A stretch of DNA of 63,261 bases from Thermomonospora echinospora (lineage in GTDB: Bacteria > Actinomycetota > Actinomycetes > Streptosporangiales > Streptosporangiaceae): NCBI RefSeq assembly GCF_900108175.1, contig NZ_FNVO01000030.1, positions 1-63,261 of the forward strand, in the 5' to 3' direction. The notes under the pieces were generated by a model. It was not told the DNA's origin. It worked only from the letters and a program-made list of their open reading frames with translations, and ran no database searches. The number at the start of each line of letters is the position of its first letter. Within the stretch, counting starts at the first letter, position 1. Shown here in pieces: positions 1 through 11,400 of this stretch. Made by a program: the position numbers and the translations under genes.

Positions 1-279
1 CTGGATCTGCACCGGCCCGACCTCGGTCGACACCGTCTTGGCCGAGCTGCCGTTGCGGTGATTGCCGGTCGGCGCGGCCGGGTGTTCACCGCGCTCATAG
101 CCCAGATGCTCGGTCATCTCGGCCTCCAGCGCGGCCTGCAGCACGGTCTTGGTGATCCCGGCCAAGAGCCCGTCCGGGCCGACCAGCGACACCCCCTCGG
201 CCTTGGCCTTGGCGACCAGCTCGGCGGCGAGCTGGACATCCAGCCCGCCCTGCGGCTCGTCCTCGTCGTGGTTGGTCAC
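1..279 (-). CDS. IS256-family transposase, N-terminal part (runs off the window)
   Basis: The minus strand from a GTG at 279 gives about 93 residues to the window edge. The segment LLAGITKTVLQAALEAEMTE, followed by HLGYERGEH and a GNHRNGSSAKTV stretch, is the conserved N terminus of IS256/mutator transposases, which carry out copy-out transposition. The intact IS256 transposase at 37864-39162 has the same motif order with a different sequence, so this is another member of the family. The catalytic part lies outside the window, so intactness cannot be judged. Confidence 0.85.
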   Translation of the reverse strand, partial: MTNHDEDEPQGGLDVQLAAELVAKAKAEGVSLVGPDGLLAGITKTVLQAALEAEMTEHLGYERGEHPAAPTGNHRNGSSAKTVSTEVGPVQIQ

Positions 280-339
280 GTGTGATCCTTCCCGGCCGGG
301 GCATCGGCCCCAGCCTTCCGGATCACCACCCCACCCACA

Positions 340-360
340 CGATCTTTAGGACAGTCCCTT
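340..360. repeat. Probable terminal inverted repeat of the IS256-type element
   Basis: The sequence around CTTTAGGACAGTCCCTTA lies 60-80 bases upstream of the transposase start. It resembles the ends of actinobacterial IS256 elements, which often carry a GGACTGTCC core. The other end is outside the window, so the exact boundary is inferred. Confidence 0.4.
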
Positions 361-371
361 ACAGGCTCCGT

Positions 372-1586
372 TCAGGGGCCGGGCCGGGTCCAGGGGGCGA
401 GGCGGGTGCGGAGGTCTGCTTCGTCGAGAGCGAAGTCGGCGGCGGCGTAGTGGTGGGTGCCTTGGGCATTGCGGGGATGGGCGGCGTGGTAGCGGTCGAT
501 CATGCTGGTGGAGTCACCGGGGGTGAGGCCTGCGGCGGTGTAGATGCGGTGGAGGACGGCGGGGGTGTCGTGGACGAGGTCGTCGTAGGCGATGTCGAGG
601 ATGGTGATGGCGCCGGCTTGGGGGGTGCGGCGGAAGGCGTGGGCGCGGCGAAGCCATAGTTCGGTCTGGTCGGTTTGGAAGCGGCCGACGTCGGCGGGGT
701 CGACGTGGTCGCTGTAGGTGGAGCGGAAGACGCAGAAGAGGCTGGCGCCGGAGGCGATGGTCTGCACGATGTCGCGGTGAAGGAAGATCACGCAGGCGCC
801 GGGGAAGGCGGCGGCGAGGCTGGGGGGCTCGGCGGTGTGGGCGGGGGCTTTGAGGAGCCAGCGGCGGCTGTCGGCGGCGAGGGTGGCCAGGACGTGGCGG
901 TAGCTCAGGTAGGTGCCGGTGAGGTCTTGGTCGGCGAGCCAGTGGCTGTAGCAGTCGAGGCGGACGGTGGCGCTGAATCCCCAGTTACGGAAACCGGAGT
1001 TCATCGCGACAACGCACTCCTCGGGCAGGCGCGGGCTGTGGTCGTGGACGGTGGCCAGGGCGGGGTTCAGCAGGTTCAGCAGGTCGTTGGCCGCCGAGCC
1101 GACCCGGATGAGTTCTTCGCGCCGCTGTGGGGAGGCTCCGGCGAATTTCCAGGGGACGGCCAGTTCGGCGGGGAGCGGCGCACGCAGGCGGGGGTCGGTC
1201 GCCAGGAGTCGGTACAGGAAGGTCGTTCCGGTGCGCCATCCTCCGGTGATGATGATGGGCGGTTGGCCGAGCGGCCGATTGGTGTGCGCGAGGCGGTTCA
1301 TCGCCAGGCGGGCGCGCAGGGCGGCGACGGCGGAGTCGCGGACCATTCTGGTGCCGACGGCGTTGAGGCGGCCGTCGTCGTGTGCGGAGGCGAGGTAGCG
1401 CTCGAGTCCTTCGCGCCAATGCACGGGGTCGCCGAGCTCGGCGGGGTCGGTGTCGCGCAGTGCCCTGGCGATGATGGGGCCGGGGTCGAGGGCGTAGGCG
1501 TGGGGGCGGGTGGCGCGGTCGGCTTCGGCTGCGGCGTAGATCGCCTCGGCCTGCGGGGTGCGTTGGGGAGGGCGCCAGAGCGTCAT
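372..1586 (-). CDS. PAPS-dependent sulfotransferase family protein
   Basis: This 404-residue protein probably transfers sulfate from PAPS to an unknown hydroxyl acceptor in the cytoplasm. TGGWRTGTTFLYRLL (about residues 114-128) is the 5'-phosphosulfate-binding loop. VIFLHRDIVQTIASGASLF (about 265-283) matches the region that contacts the 3'-phosphate. Together with the length this fits the Sulfotransfer_3 type. It begins at ATG 1586 and diverges from the giant toxin gene. Sulfatases lie 27 kb away and there is no direct link. The acceptor could be a lipid, sugar or small molecule; the sequence does not show which. Confidence 0.82.
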   Translation of the reverse strand: MTLWRPPQRTPQAEAIYAAAEADRATRPHAYALDPGPIIARALRDTDPAELGDPVHWREGLERYLASAHDDGRLNAVGTRMVRDSAVAALRARLAMNRLAHTNRPLGQPPIIITGGWRTGTTFLYRLLATDPRLRAPLPAELAVPWKFAGASPQRREELIRVGSAANDLLNLLNPALATVHDHSPRLPEECVVAMNSGFRNWGFSATVRLDCYSHWLADQDLTGTYLSYRHVLATLAADSRRWLLKAPAHTAEPPSLAAAFPGACVIFLHRDIVQTIASGASLFCVFRSTYSDHVDPADVGRFQTDQTELWLRRAHAFRRTPQAGAITILDIAYDDLVHDTPAVLHRIYTAAGLTPGDSTSMIDRYHAAHPRNAQGTHHYAAADFALDEADLRTRLAPWTRPGP

Positions 1587-2488
1587 GAGCCAGGTTCACC
1601 TCGAGCTTGACGCGGTGCCCAGCGAGCTGGGCGTCGCCGTCCCGGCCGACGGTCCAGTCGATCTCGATCGCCGTCATGGTGGGCAGGTGACTGCGTGGGA
1701 CCGCCGAGGGCGCGGGCTCGGGGCCGGCGGGCCAGGCCCCGTGCAGCCGGAGCTGGGCCAGCCCCAGCTGATCTCCGAAAGTACGCGACCGATCTCGGAG
1801 CGTACAACGAGGAAAGGGTGCCCTTATTCGGGTTGGGCGGTCGGAAACGGGGAACCGGCGCCATGACCTTGCGCGGCGGCTCATTCGATCGAGATCGAGC
1901 GGGCCGGTTTCTGTGTACGGAGGAAACCAGCCCGCCTCTGCGGGTGCGGCCGGATTCGGCCAGAGAAAACCCTAGGACGAATTCCCCGGACCGCCTGTCC
2001 GTAGATCGAGAGATTCTCGTGTTGAGACGATCGCTGTACGTCAAATTGCGGCCGGGCGCCACGAGTCGATGCCTTCGACGAAGGGTCGCACGGATGAGCG
2101 CTCCGCAAGCTTTGACGCCGGTTCCCAGCCGCTACCGATCCGTGGGAAGCGTACCGTCCCATGGATTCGGGTGAAGCGGAGGATCCGATCGGTCCCGGCC
2201 CGGCTTCCGCGCGTCGCGCCCCTGACAAAGGCGGGCCGCCACGTTTTCGGTCCAAGCGGACGAACGGCCGTCGCGGTCGGATGATGCCCGCTGAACTGGA
2301 AGAACGCCCAGCGTGCGGCGTCTAGTGCCGTGTTACAGGGATATTTCATGGTCCGGCCCTGGGGATCATGATTTTGGTGCGCAAATAATACTCGCCTGAG
2401 TTTTGTGCCCTTCGAGTAAGTATCTGGATTCGCCGCCGCTCGGCGAACATGAGGCGCCGTTTCTGGATCGCGAAGTGGGGATGTCGTC
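1587..2488. other. Long divergent intergenic region upstream of the toxin gene
   Basis: About 900 bases without a convincing complete gene. On the minus strand, 1590-1680 reads MTAIEIDWTVGRDGDAQLAG and continues past the sulfotransferase start in another frame; it may be a remnant of an unrecognised gene. The last 120 bases before the toxin gene are less G/C-rich and contain TAATACT near 2387, a candidate -10 element, with no clear -35. The promoters of both divergent genes should lie here. Confidence 0.4.
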
Positions 2489-5400
2489 GTGGCTGAGAAC
2501 TCGTTGCCCGAGTACGCCGAGCTGTTCGGGGAGTCGCGGTTCGTGGAGGGGCAGGACGCGAGGGCGGTGACTTCTCCGGCGGCGTACTTCGTTGAGCTGC
2601 TGGGCCTGCTGGAAGGCACATTCGACCGTCCGGGCCTGCTGGAACGCAGGCCGGATCTCAAACGGATCGTCCTGGACGAGAAGAACACCTTCGGCGAGAC
2701 CGCCTACCTGGACATCGTCAATGAAGTGCTCGAACGCCTCGTCGGCCCCGATCCCTACGAGACGCTCCGTACCCGGGTCCACCCGTTCGGGCTGCCGTTC
2801 TCGGTCCGGAACGAACGGCTCCGCGCGCATCTCGACGAACTGAAAGTCACCCCGGAGGAGCTCTACCGGCTGTTCGCCGCGCGCGTCGATCACGACCTCG
2901 CCGCCCGCGAGTACCTGGGCCTGTCGGCCGAGGACGTCACGGTGCTGACCACCGAGGCGGTCCCCGAGGCCGAGCTGGCCAAACGCTACGGGCTGATCGC
3001 CGGCGAGAACTTCGACGCCCTCCTGGACGCCCGCCGCTTCCTCGAGGCGACCGGCCTGGACGAGGCGGCCCTGCGCGAGCTGGTGAAGCTCCGCACCGAG
3101 GTCCAGCTGAACCCCGAGGAGACCCGCCTGGCGGCCCCGGCCGGGCCGGTCTCGCTGATCGCGTGGCTCGACCGCACCCACCGGCTGATCCGGCTGACCC
3201 GCAAGACCGGCCTGACCCTCACCGACGCCGACACGGTCCTGACCACCTTCGCCGCCGGACGCCTCGACCTCCCCGCCCTGCGGGCCGTCGCCGGTGCGGT
3301 CCGCCTGGTCCGGCTGCACGGCATGACCATCCCGGACGTCTGCGGCCTGATCCTGCCGTGGAAACCGGCCGAGGGCGTGGTCGTCGAGACGGCCACCGGC
3401 AACATCCTGACACCCGCGAACCGCGACTACCGGTTCCGCCTGGCCGCGCTGGTCGACGTCGCCGAACCCGACATCGTGGAGATCGTCCGCCGCTACCGGC
3501 AGCGCTACTCCGCCAACGAACCCGGACCGTTCGACGGCGGCCGGGTGGAGCTCCCCGAGATCACCCTGATCCGGCGGTGCGGCCTGCTGGCGCGGGCCCT
3601 GGGCATCTCCGCCGGGGAGCTGTTCGACCTGCTGGTCGCGATCGAGGGCGACCCGTCGCTCCAGCGGTACTCGACCTTCGCGGTGCTGGGCGAGCCGGGC
3701 CCGCAGACCCGCGACCTGCACGCGGTGCTGCGCGGCGGCCCGCCGCAGACGGTGCTCTGGCTGGCGCAGGTGCTGTTCGCGATCGCCGGCTGGATGGGGC
3801 GCGCCGGGTTCGACGGCGCGGAGCTTGCCAAGATCCTCGGCGGACGTCCCGAGACCGACGATTCCGGACGGATCGCGCTGTTCAAGCGGCTCGGCGAGGA
3901 GCTCGACCAGGTGGCGCTGGAGCCGTCCGCGCTGGTGTCGGACCGGTTCGGCGAGCGTGCGGCGCAGGTCGTCCATGACGTGCTGGTCGCCTGCCACCCC
4001 GGCGTCGTCCCGTCCGTCGGCAGCCGCGCCCTCGAACTGGACGCCGAAGCCGCACGCGGCGCCGCCTACCGGGCCGTCACCGACCTGGGCGTGATCTTCG
4101 CTTCGGACCTCAAGGGGCTGGGCCTCGGCGAGCGCCTCCAGAACAAGATCTTCCGCAATCTCGTGTTCCGCGGGGTTCTGCACGCCGACGGTGCCCTCGC
4201 GGCCGAGACCACCGCCCTCAGCCCGGCGGAGCTGGCCGGGGACTTCTCCGCGCACCGCGAGGCCGTCTTCAAGGCGATCGGCGCGACCATCAACGGGGCG
4301 GCGGTGTTCCGGCCGTCCGACCTCGCCGCGTTCGGCGAGCTGAGCGACGCCGCCCGCGCCGAGCTGTACGACAACCTGTGGTACATCGGCTACATCGAGG
4401 AGCACGGCGCCCTCGTGGAGCCGGACTTCTTCCTGGACGTCGAGAACATCGCCCACTTCGAGGTCAACGCCGATCTCGCCGACGCGGCCGGTCCGCTCGG
4501 CGCGCTGTTCGCCGAGCGCTTGGCCGACTTCCGCGACGACGCGCTGCGCCTGGAGCCCGCCGCCCTCGCCGAGCTGTGGCTGACCCCCGCGCAGACGACC
4601 CGGCTGCTGGAGAGTCTGAACTTCAACGGCCACCTCGACGCCGAGGGCCGCTTCACCGACCAGGCCGCGCTGCTGACCCTGCCGCTCGCCGACTTCGGGC
4701 TGGCGGCCGAGTTCGCGCCGATCCGCGCCGAGCTGCTCGGGATCCTCCAAGCCAAGATCGCCGCGCACCGCGCCAAGCTGACGACCTTCAGCTCGGACGA
4801 CTTCGCCGACCTCGCCGACGGGCTCGCCGCCCGCCGCGCGTTCACCGCGATGGACGGCGTCCACCTGTCCGGTGGCCGGGTCCTGGACGCCGACGAGTTC
4901 GCCGACCCCGAGGGCACCGTCTGGCTCGGCCCGGGCTTCCTCGCCCCCGACCAGGACGCGGTTTTCGCCCGGATCGTCCGGGTGCTGCGCGATGAGGCCC
5001 CCTACTGCGTCGCCCCCTCCGCCCTGGACGCCCTGGGCCTGGACGAGGCGGGCCGCGACCAGGTGATCGCGCACCTGATCAAGGAAGGCGACCTCACCCC
5101 GCGCCTGGCCGTCACCCGCGACCGCCTCGGCTACTTCGCCAACCCCGACAACTCCCTGGCGTTCACCCTGCCCGGCGCCCCCGACCACGCCCGCAAGGTG
5201 TTCTTCCTGCTGCACACGGTCGCCCGCGCGCTGACGGCGGCCGTCACCGAGCTCACCGACCGGCTCACCGCCCTGGCCGGCCGCCAGGACACCACCCTGT
5301 ACTCCTGCCTCGCCGACGTGCTGGGCGTGCCCGCCGCCGTCGCCGAGGCCATCGCGCAGTGTGTCACCGGCGGCCCCGCGCAGGCCCGCGCGCTGCTGTC

Positions 5401-8400
5401 CGTCCCGGCCCTGGACCTGGTGGAGCCGCCCGCGGACGCCTGGGTGCGCCTGGCGGTCCGGCGGATCCGCCGGTTCGCGGCGCTGGCCGCCAAGCTCGGC
5501 CTGACCCCGGACGAGGTCCGCGCGGTCTTCGCCGACCAGGACCTGACCGGCAAGTTCCCCGAGCCGCTGACCCTGCCGCAGGGCGTGGACCGCTTCGACG
5601 CCCTGCTGGAAGGCGGCGACGGCCTGCTGTACCTGTTCGTGGGCAACGGCTACTGGACGTACTCGGCCGCCACCCACGAGCCCACCGGGACCGGACGCCG
5701 CCCGCTCACCGACCTGTCGTCCCGGTTCGCCGCGCTGACCTCGATCGACGCGGCGTTCGTCCGTCCCGGCGGCGTCGAATGGCTGGTTGGCCGCGACGCC
5801 GCGGGTACCTCCTCCGTCTTCACCCGCGACAAGGCGGGCACCGCGTGGGTGCCGCGCACCCAGACCTTCGGCAAGGTCAAGAGCGCTTTCACCGATCCGG
5901 CCCGGATCGACAGTGCCTACACCGACGCCGACGGGCACACCTACTTGTTCGCCGGCGACCAGTACGTCCGCTACTCCAGCGGTCTGGCCACCGCCGACGA
6001 GGGCTACCCGCGCCCGGTCGCCGACTGGTGGCAGCACGAGGGCCTGCCCGGCCCGGTGCCGACCACCCCCCTGGACGCCTGCTTCCAGGACCGTGACGGC
6101 CTCATTCATGTGTTCACCGGCGGCGTCGAGCACACCACCGCCGGGACGGCGCCCACCGCCCAGGGCTGGGGGACGGCGCCCGCCCCGGCCGGCCTGACCG
6201 GCGTCGACGCCGCCTACATCGAGGGCGCCGCGGCCCGGCTCCTGGCGGGCGGCAGGTGGCTCAGCTACTCCGACAGCATCGAGAACCCGGGCGTCCTGGC
6301 CGACGAGGGCACCGTCCGTCCCGCCGGGGTCCCGCCGCAGTTCGAGACGGGCGTCGAGGCCGCGTTCACCGCCCCGGACGGCGTCGTGCACCTGTTCAAG
6401 GACGGCCGGACCGTCGCGCTGACCGGCCCGGGCGCGACCTCCGTCGCGGTCGCCGACCGCTGGGGCGTGCTGCCCGCGCCGCTGTCCGGCGGGATCGTGG
6501 ACGCCGCGTTCACTGGCCTCGACGGCAAGACGTACCTGTTCAGCGGCTCCACCTACCTGCGGTACTCCACCGGCGACTACTCGGTCGCCGACCCGGGCCA
6601 CCCGCGCTCCATCGCCGGCGACTGGGGCGGCCTGACCAAGGTCGAGGCGTCGTTCGTGCTGGACGGCCACACCTACCTGTTCGGTATCGGCGGCCACCTG
6701 TTCGACCTGCCCGCCGACAGCCGCGCCGACCTGGACGCGGGCCGCGTCACCCCGCGGCTGCGCAACCTGCTCGCCGAGCACGACCTCACCTTGCGCGAGG
6801 TCCGCCGCAACGCCGGCGACTGGGTCCTGGCCACCGAGGAGGGCATCACCCTCACGGTCCGGCTGGAGGGCCTGCGGCTGAAGGCGTCCGGCGACGGTTC
6901 GCGCTTCTACGTCCGGTACTCCACCCGCGACTACCGCACCCCCGACGCCGGGTTCCCCAAGCCGCTGTCGGACAACTGGTGGAACATGCCGGCCCACATG
7001 GAGCTGGGCCCGGTCGACGCGGTGTTCACCGGCCGCGACGGACGCACCTACCTGTTCTCCGGCGACCGGTTCGTCCGCTTCGATGCCCGGCACCGCTGGT
7101 GGTCGGAGCCGATGGCGCTGCGCGAGCGGTGGGACAGCATCCCCTTCGCCCGGATCGACGCGGCGTTCGTCGGCGTCGACGGCCGCACCTACGTCTTCTC
7201 CGGCGACCGGTACGTGCGGTACTCCACCGACGACTACACCCAGGTCGACGACGGCTACCCGGAGAAGATCTCCAGCCTGTGGGGGCGGGTGTCCAACACC
7301 CTGGCCCGCACCGGGAAGGTCGACGCGGCGTTCGTGCTGGACGCCGTCGAGAGGATCGACGGGATGGACAGGCCCCGGACCAGCGCTTACCTGTTCTCCG
7401 GCGACCAGTACGTCCGCTACACCTACACCGGCACCGCGACGCCCGCGACGGTGGACCCCGGCTACCCGCGTTCGCTGTCCGCCCTGCGCACCGAGCCGGG
7501 CCTGGCCGGACTGCCCGCCGGGTTCGGGCGGATCGACGCCGCCTACTCCGACCGGCGCACCGCCTACCTGTTCTCCGGCGGACGCTGCCACGCGGTGTCC
7601 GGCACCACCTACCGCCGCTACGACGACCTCCCGATCCGCGATCTGACCTGCGCGTTCATCCAGGACGGCACGCTGGTGGCGGCGACCGCGGCGGGCTGGG
7701 TGCGGCTGTCGGCGCTGGAAGGCCGCACCGTCACCGCGACCCCGTTCCGGCCCCGCGCGCTGCGCGGCGTCCCGGACCGGTTCCGCACCGGCCTGGACTC
7801 GGTCCTGACCGGCGCCGACGGCAACACCTACCTGTTCCAGGGCGCGACCTGCTTCAACACCCAGCTCGGCCGCCCCTACCCGGCCGAGCAGGAATGGGGA
7901 CGGCTCCGCAACAACCTGTACGAGACCGGCGCGGTCGACGCGGCGTTCGTGGGCCGCGACGGTCGCACCTACCTGTTCTCCGGCGACCAGTACGTGGTGT
8001 ACGCCGCCGACGGCGGGACGGCCATCGACGGCGACCCGCGGCCGATCGCCGACAGCTGGGCGGGCCTGACCAGCGTCGCCCTCGCCTACGTGCACGGCGA
8101 CCGCACCTATCTGTTCGAGCGCCCCGACGCGGCCGGACGCCGCCGCTACCTGGTCTACTCCGGCACCACCTACGACGCCCCCGACCCCGGCCACCCCGGG
8201 CTCGCGGACGCCGCCTTCCATCAGGCGCCCGAGGGCTTCCCGTTCCCGTCCGCGGTGCTGTCCAGCGGCGACACCCTGACCTTGCTGGCGGGCGAGTCGT
8301 GCGTGTCCCGCAGCGGCTCCGGCAGCTGGTCGCGGGTCCGTCCGATCGAGCGGCTGTACCCCGGTTTCGGCCACGACCTGGACGCCCCCGACGGCCTGCG

Positions 8401-11400
8401 CTCGGCGTTCCGCGCCGCCGACGGCACGATCCACTTCTTCTTCGACGACACCTTCGCCTCCCTGACCGGCGAGGTGTTCGGCGCCCGCACGCCCGTCCGT
8501 GACCGGTGGGGCCGCTCGGCCAACCCGTTCCTGCCGCCGGGCGCCGCGGTCGACGCCGCGTTCGTCTGGAAGGGCCAGTACACCTACCTGTTCTCCGGCA
8601 CCCGGTACGTCCGCTACACCGGCACCACCTACCGGCACATCGACCCCGGCTACCCCAAGACGATCATCGGTGAGCTGCGCAAGGAGCCGCCGTTCACCCA
8701 CCTGCCGGACACCTTCGACGCGGCGCTGGCCGCCCCGCTCGACGCGGTCGTCGGCAACGACCGCACCATCCACCTGATCAGCGGCGGGGTCTGCCACACC
8801 GTGTCGCCCGAGCCGACCGGCACGATCGATCTCGCCGGGCTCGGCCGGACCCGCGACAACCTCGCGACGTCCGGCCGGGTCGACGCGACCCTCGTCGCCG
8901 GCGGCCGCACCTACCTGTTCTCCGGCGACCAGTACGTCCGCTACTCCGGCACCGACCGCAGCCGCGCCGACGACGGCTACCCGCGCCCCCTGTCGGCGCT
9001 CGCCGCCGAACTCGGCCTGCCGCCGCTGCCGCCGGAGTTCCAGGACGGCCTGGACGCCGCGTTCGCCGCGACCGATGGCACCATCCACCTGTTCAAGGGC
9101 CGCGCCCACCTGGCCGGGGGAGTGGTCACGCCGCTCGCGGGCGTGTGGGGCAAGAACGGCAACGCGTTCGAGTCGGGCGCCCTGGACGCCGCGTTCACCG
9201 GACCCGGCGGCGAACTGTACGCCTTCCGCGGCGGCCAGTACGTCCGCTACCCCGCGACCGGCGCGCTGGACACCGCCGAACTCGGCTACCCGCGCACCAT
9301 CACCGACGACTGGGGCGACCTGCCGCCGGACTTCGAGGCCGGGATCGACGGCGCGTTCACCCTGGACGGCCGCGTCTACCTGACCAAGGGCGACCGGTAC
9401 GTCCGGTACTCGGGGTCCGGCCGGGTCGTGGACCGGACCTTCCCGCAGGCGTTCGCGCACCGCTGGACGGGCGGTGCCGACTACCGGCTCGGCGACGTGC
9501 ACGTCATCGCGGGCTTCGCCGAGCTGTGCCGCACCCGCCCCGACGGGCTCGCGGCGTTCCTGCTGACCGGCGCCGAGGACCCGTACGCGCACCTCGCCGA
9601 CCGGTTCGGCTGGCCGCTGGAGGAGGTCCGCTGGGCCCGCCGCAACATCGCGCTGCTGCGGCCCGACACCCGCGAGGAGGACCTGTTCGAGATCGAGTTC
9701 CTGCTGTCCCTCGCGAGCCTGTTCAAGGTCACCGGGCGGATCGGCAGCGGCCCGGCCGAGCTCTACGAGAAGGTCTGGGCCAAGCTCTACGGCCCCGTCC
9801 GCGACCAGGACGCCGCCGCGACCGCGCTCAACGACATCCTGCGCCGCCGCTCAGCCCCGGCCGAATGGAAGATCGTGTCGGCCCGGCTCCGGGACCGGCT
9901 CAACACCCGCCGCCGCGACGCCCTCGTCGCCGCGCTCACCCCGGTCCACGGCAAGTCCCGCGACCTGTACGAGAAGTACCTCATCGACGTCGACATGGGC
10001 CCCGCGGGCATCACCTCGCGGGTCCGCGAGGCGATCGCCGCGACCCAGCTGTACGTCCAGCGCTACCTGCTGGACCTGGAACGCGCCGACCTGCCCGCCG
10101 GGGTCGACCCCGTCCAGGTCAAGGCGCGGCTGCGCACCTGGTGGAAGTGGATGCGCACCTACCGGGTCTGGGAGGCCAACCGGAAGGTCTTCCTGTACCC
10201 GGAGAACTACCTGCGGCCCGAGCTGCGCGACCGCAAGACCCCGGCGTTCCAGGCCCTGCAGGACGACCTGCTCCAGCGCGAGATCACCGCGGTGACCGTC
10301 CAGGGCGCCTACAAGCGCTACCTGGACGAGTACACCGAGGTGTCCCGGCTCACCATCGCGGGCGGCTACGTCTACCCGGCCGAGGGCGCCGCGACCGGCG
10401 TGCGCCGCCTGGTGCTGTTCGGCCGGACCAGGACCGACCCGCGCCGCTACTACTACCGGACCGCCGAGTTCCGCGAGGGCGACAAACTGTCGGCGACGTG
10501 GCGGCCGTGGCTGAAGGTCGACACCCAGATCACCGCGGACCGGGTGGACCCGGTGCACGCCTTCGGCCGGGTCTTCGTGTTCTGGCCGGTCGTGTCCGCG
10601 GTGCCCAAGGAGGACCAGAGCAAGACCACCATCACCACCAAGGAGTCCGGCGGCAAGCAGGAGGTCACCGCCGAACCGCCGAGCTACAAGGTCAGCGTCT
10701 ACTACTCGTACCTGAACCTGAACGGCGACTGGCTCCCGGCGCAGCTCCTGGCCTCCGACGTGGAGCGCGACGGGCCGATCAGCGGGGTGAGCCTGTACGT
10801 GCAGGCGTCGCGGACGGTGCCCGGCGGCGACGTGCACGACTCGATCGTGGTGCGCTGCGACTACACCGTCGGCACCGGCACCGCCGCAGTCCCGGTCACC
10901 GCCGCGTTCAGCCTGACCCCGGAGCTGACCTCGCGGCCCGCGACCAAGACGATCGCGCCGCCGCGCCCGGTCGACCTGTCGCGCGTGTTCGCCGAGCCGA
11001 CGCCCATCGACCCGGCCGGGGTGGTCCGCTTCAACGCGCCCGCCGACAGCCAGGACGGCCCGTGGTGCAGCGTCGACCACAAGGGCGGCAGCTTCCTGGT
11101 CCGGCCCGTCGACGCGCCGTCCGACGCGCCGCAGGTGCTGCCCTACAAGGGCAACGTCGACCGGCTGCCCACCACCTGGAGCCAGGTCGACGCCGGATTC
11201 CAGCTCCCCGACGGCACCCTGTACGTCTTCGACTCCGCCTCGGGCCTGTACGCCCAGGCCGGTCCGGGACGGCCGACGTCCGGGCAGGTCCGGCAGAAGA
11301 CCTACGACCGGTTCGGGTACGCCGCCAACAACCTGGGGACCTCGGCCGCCGTCGACGCCGTCCTGATCCGCGGCGACAAGGTGTTCCTCTTCTGCGGCGA

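Noticed and set aside
1583-2062. A 159-codon minus-strand frame whose stop overlaps the sulfotransferase start (ATGA)
   Set aside because: The coupling looks attractive, but the protein is Arg/Pro/Gly-rich with no coherent segments and no ribosome site.
2366-9592. A 2,408-codon open frame on the minus strand opposite the toxin gene
   Set aside because: Its Gly/Val/Ala/Arg-dominated composition without domains is typical of an antisense shadow of a high-GC gene; the plus frame has clear TcA and hemopexin motifs.
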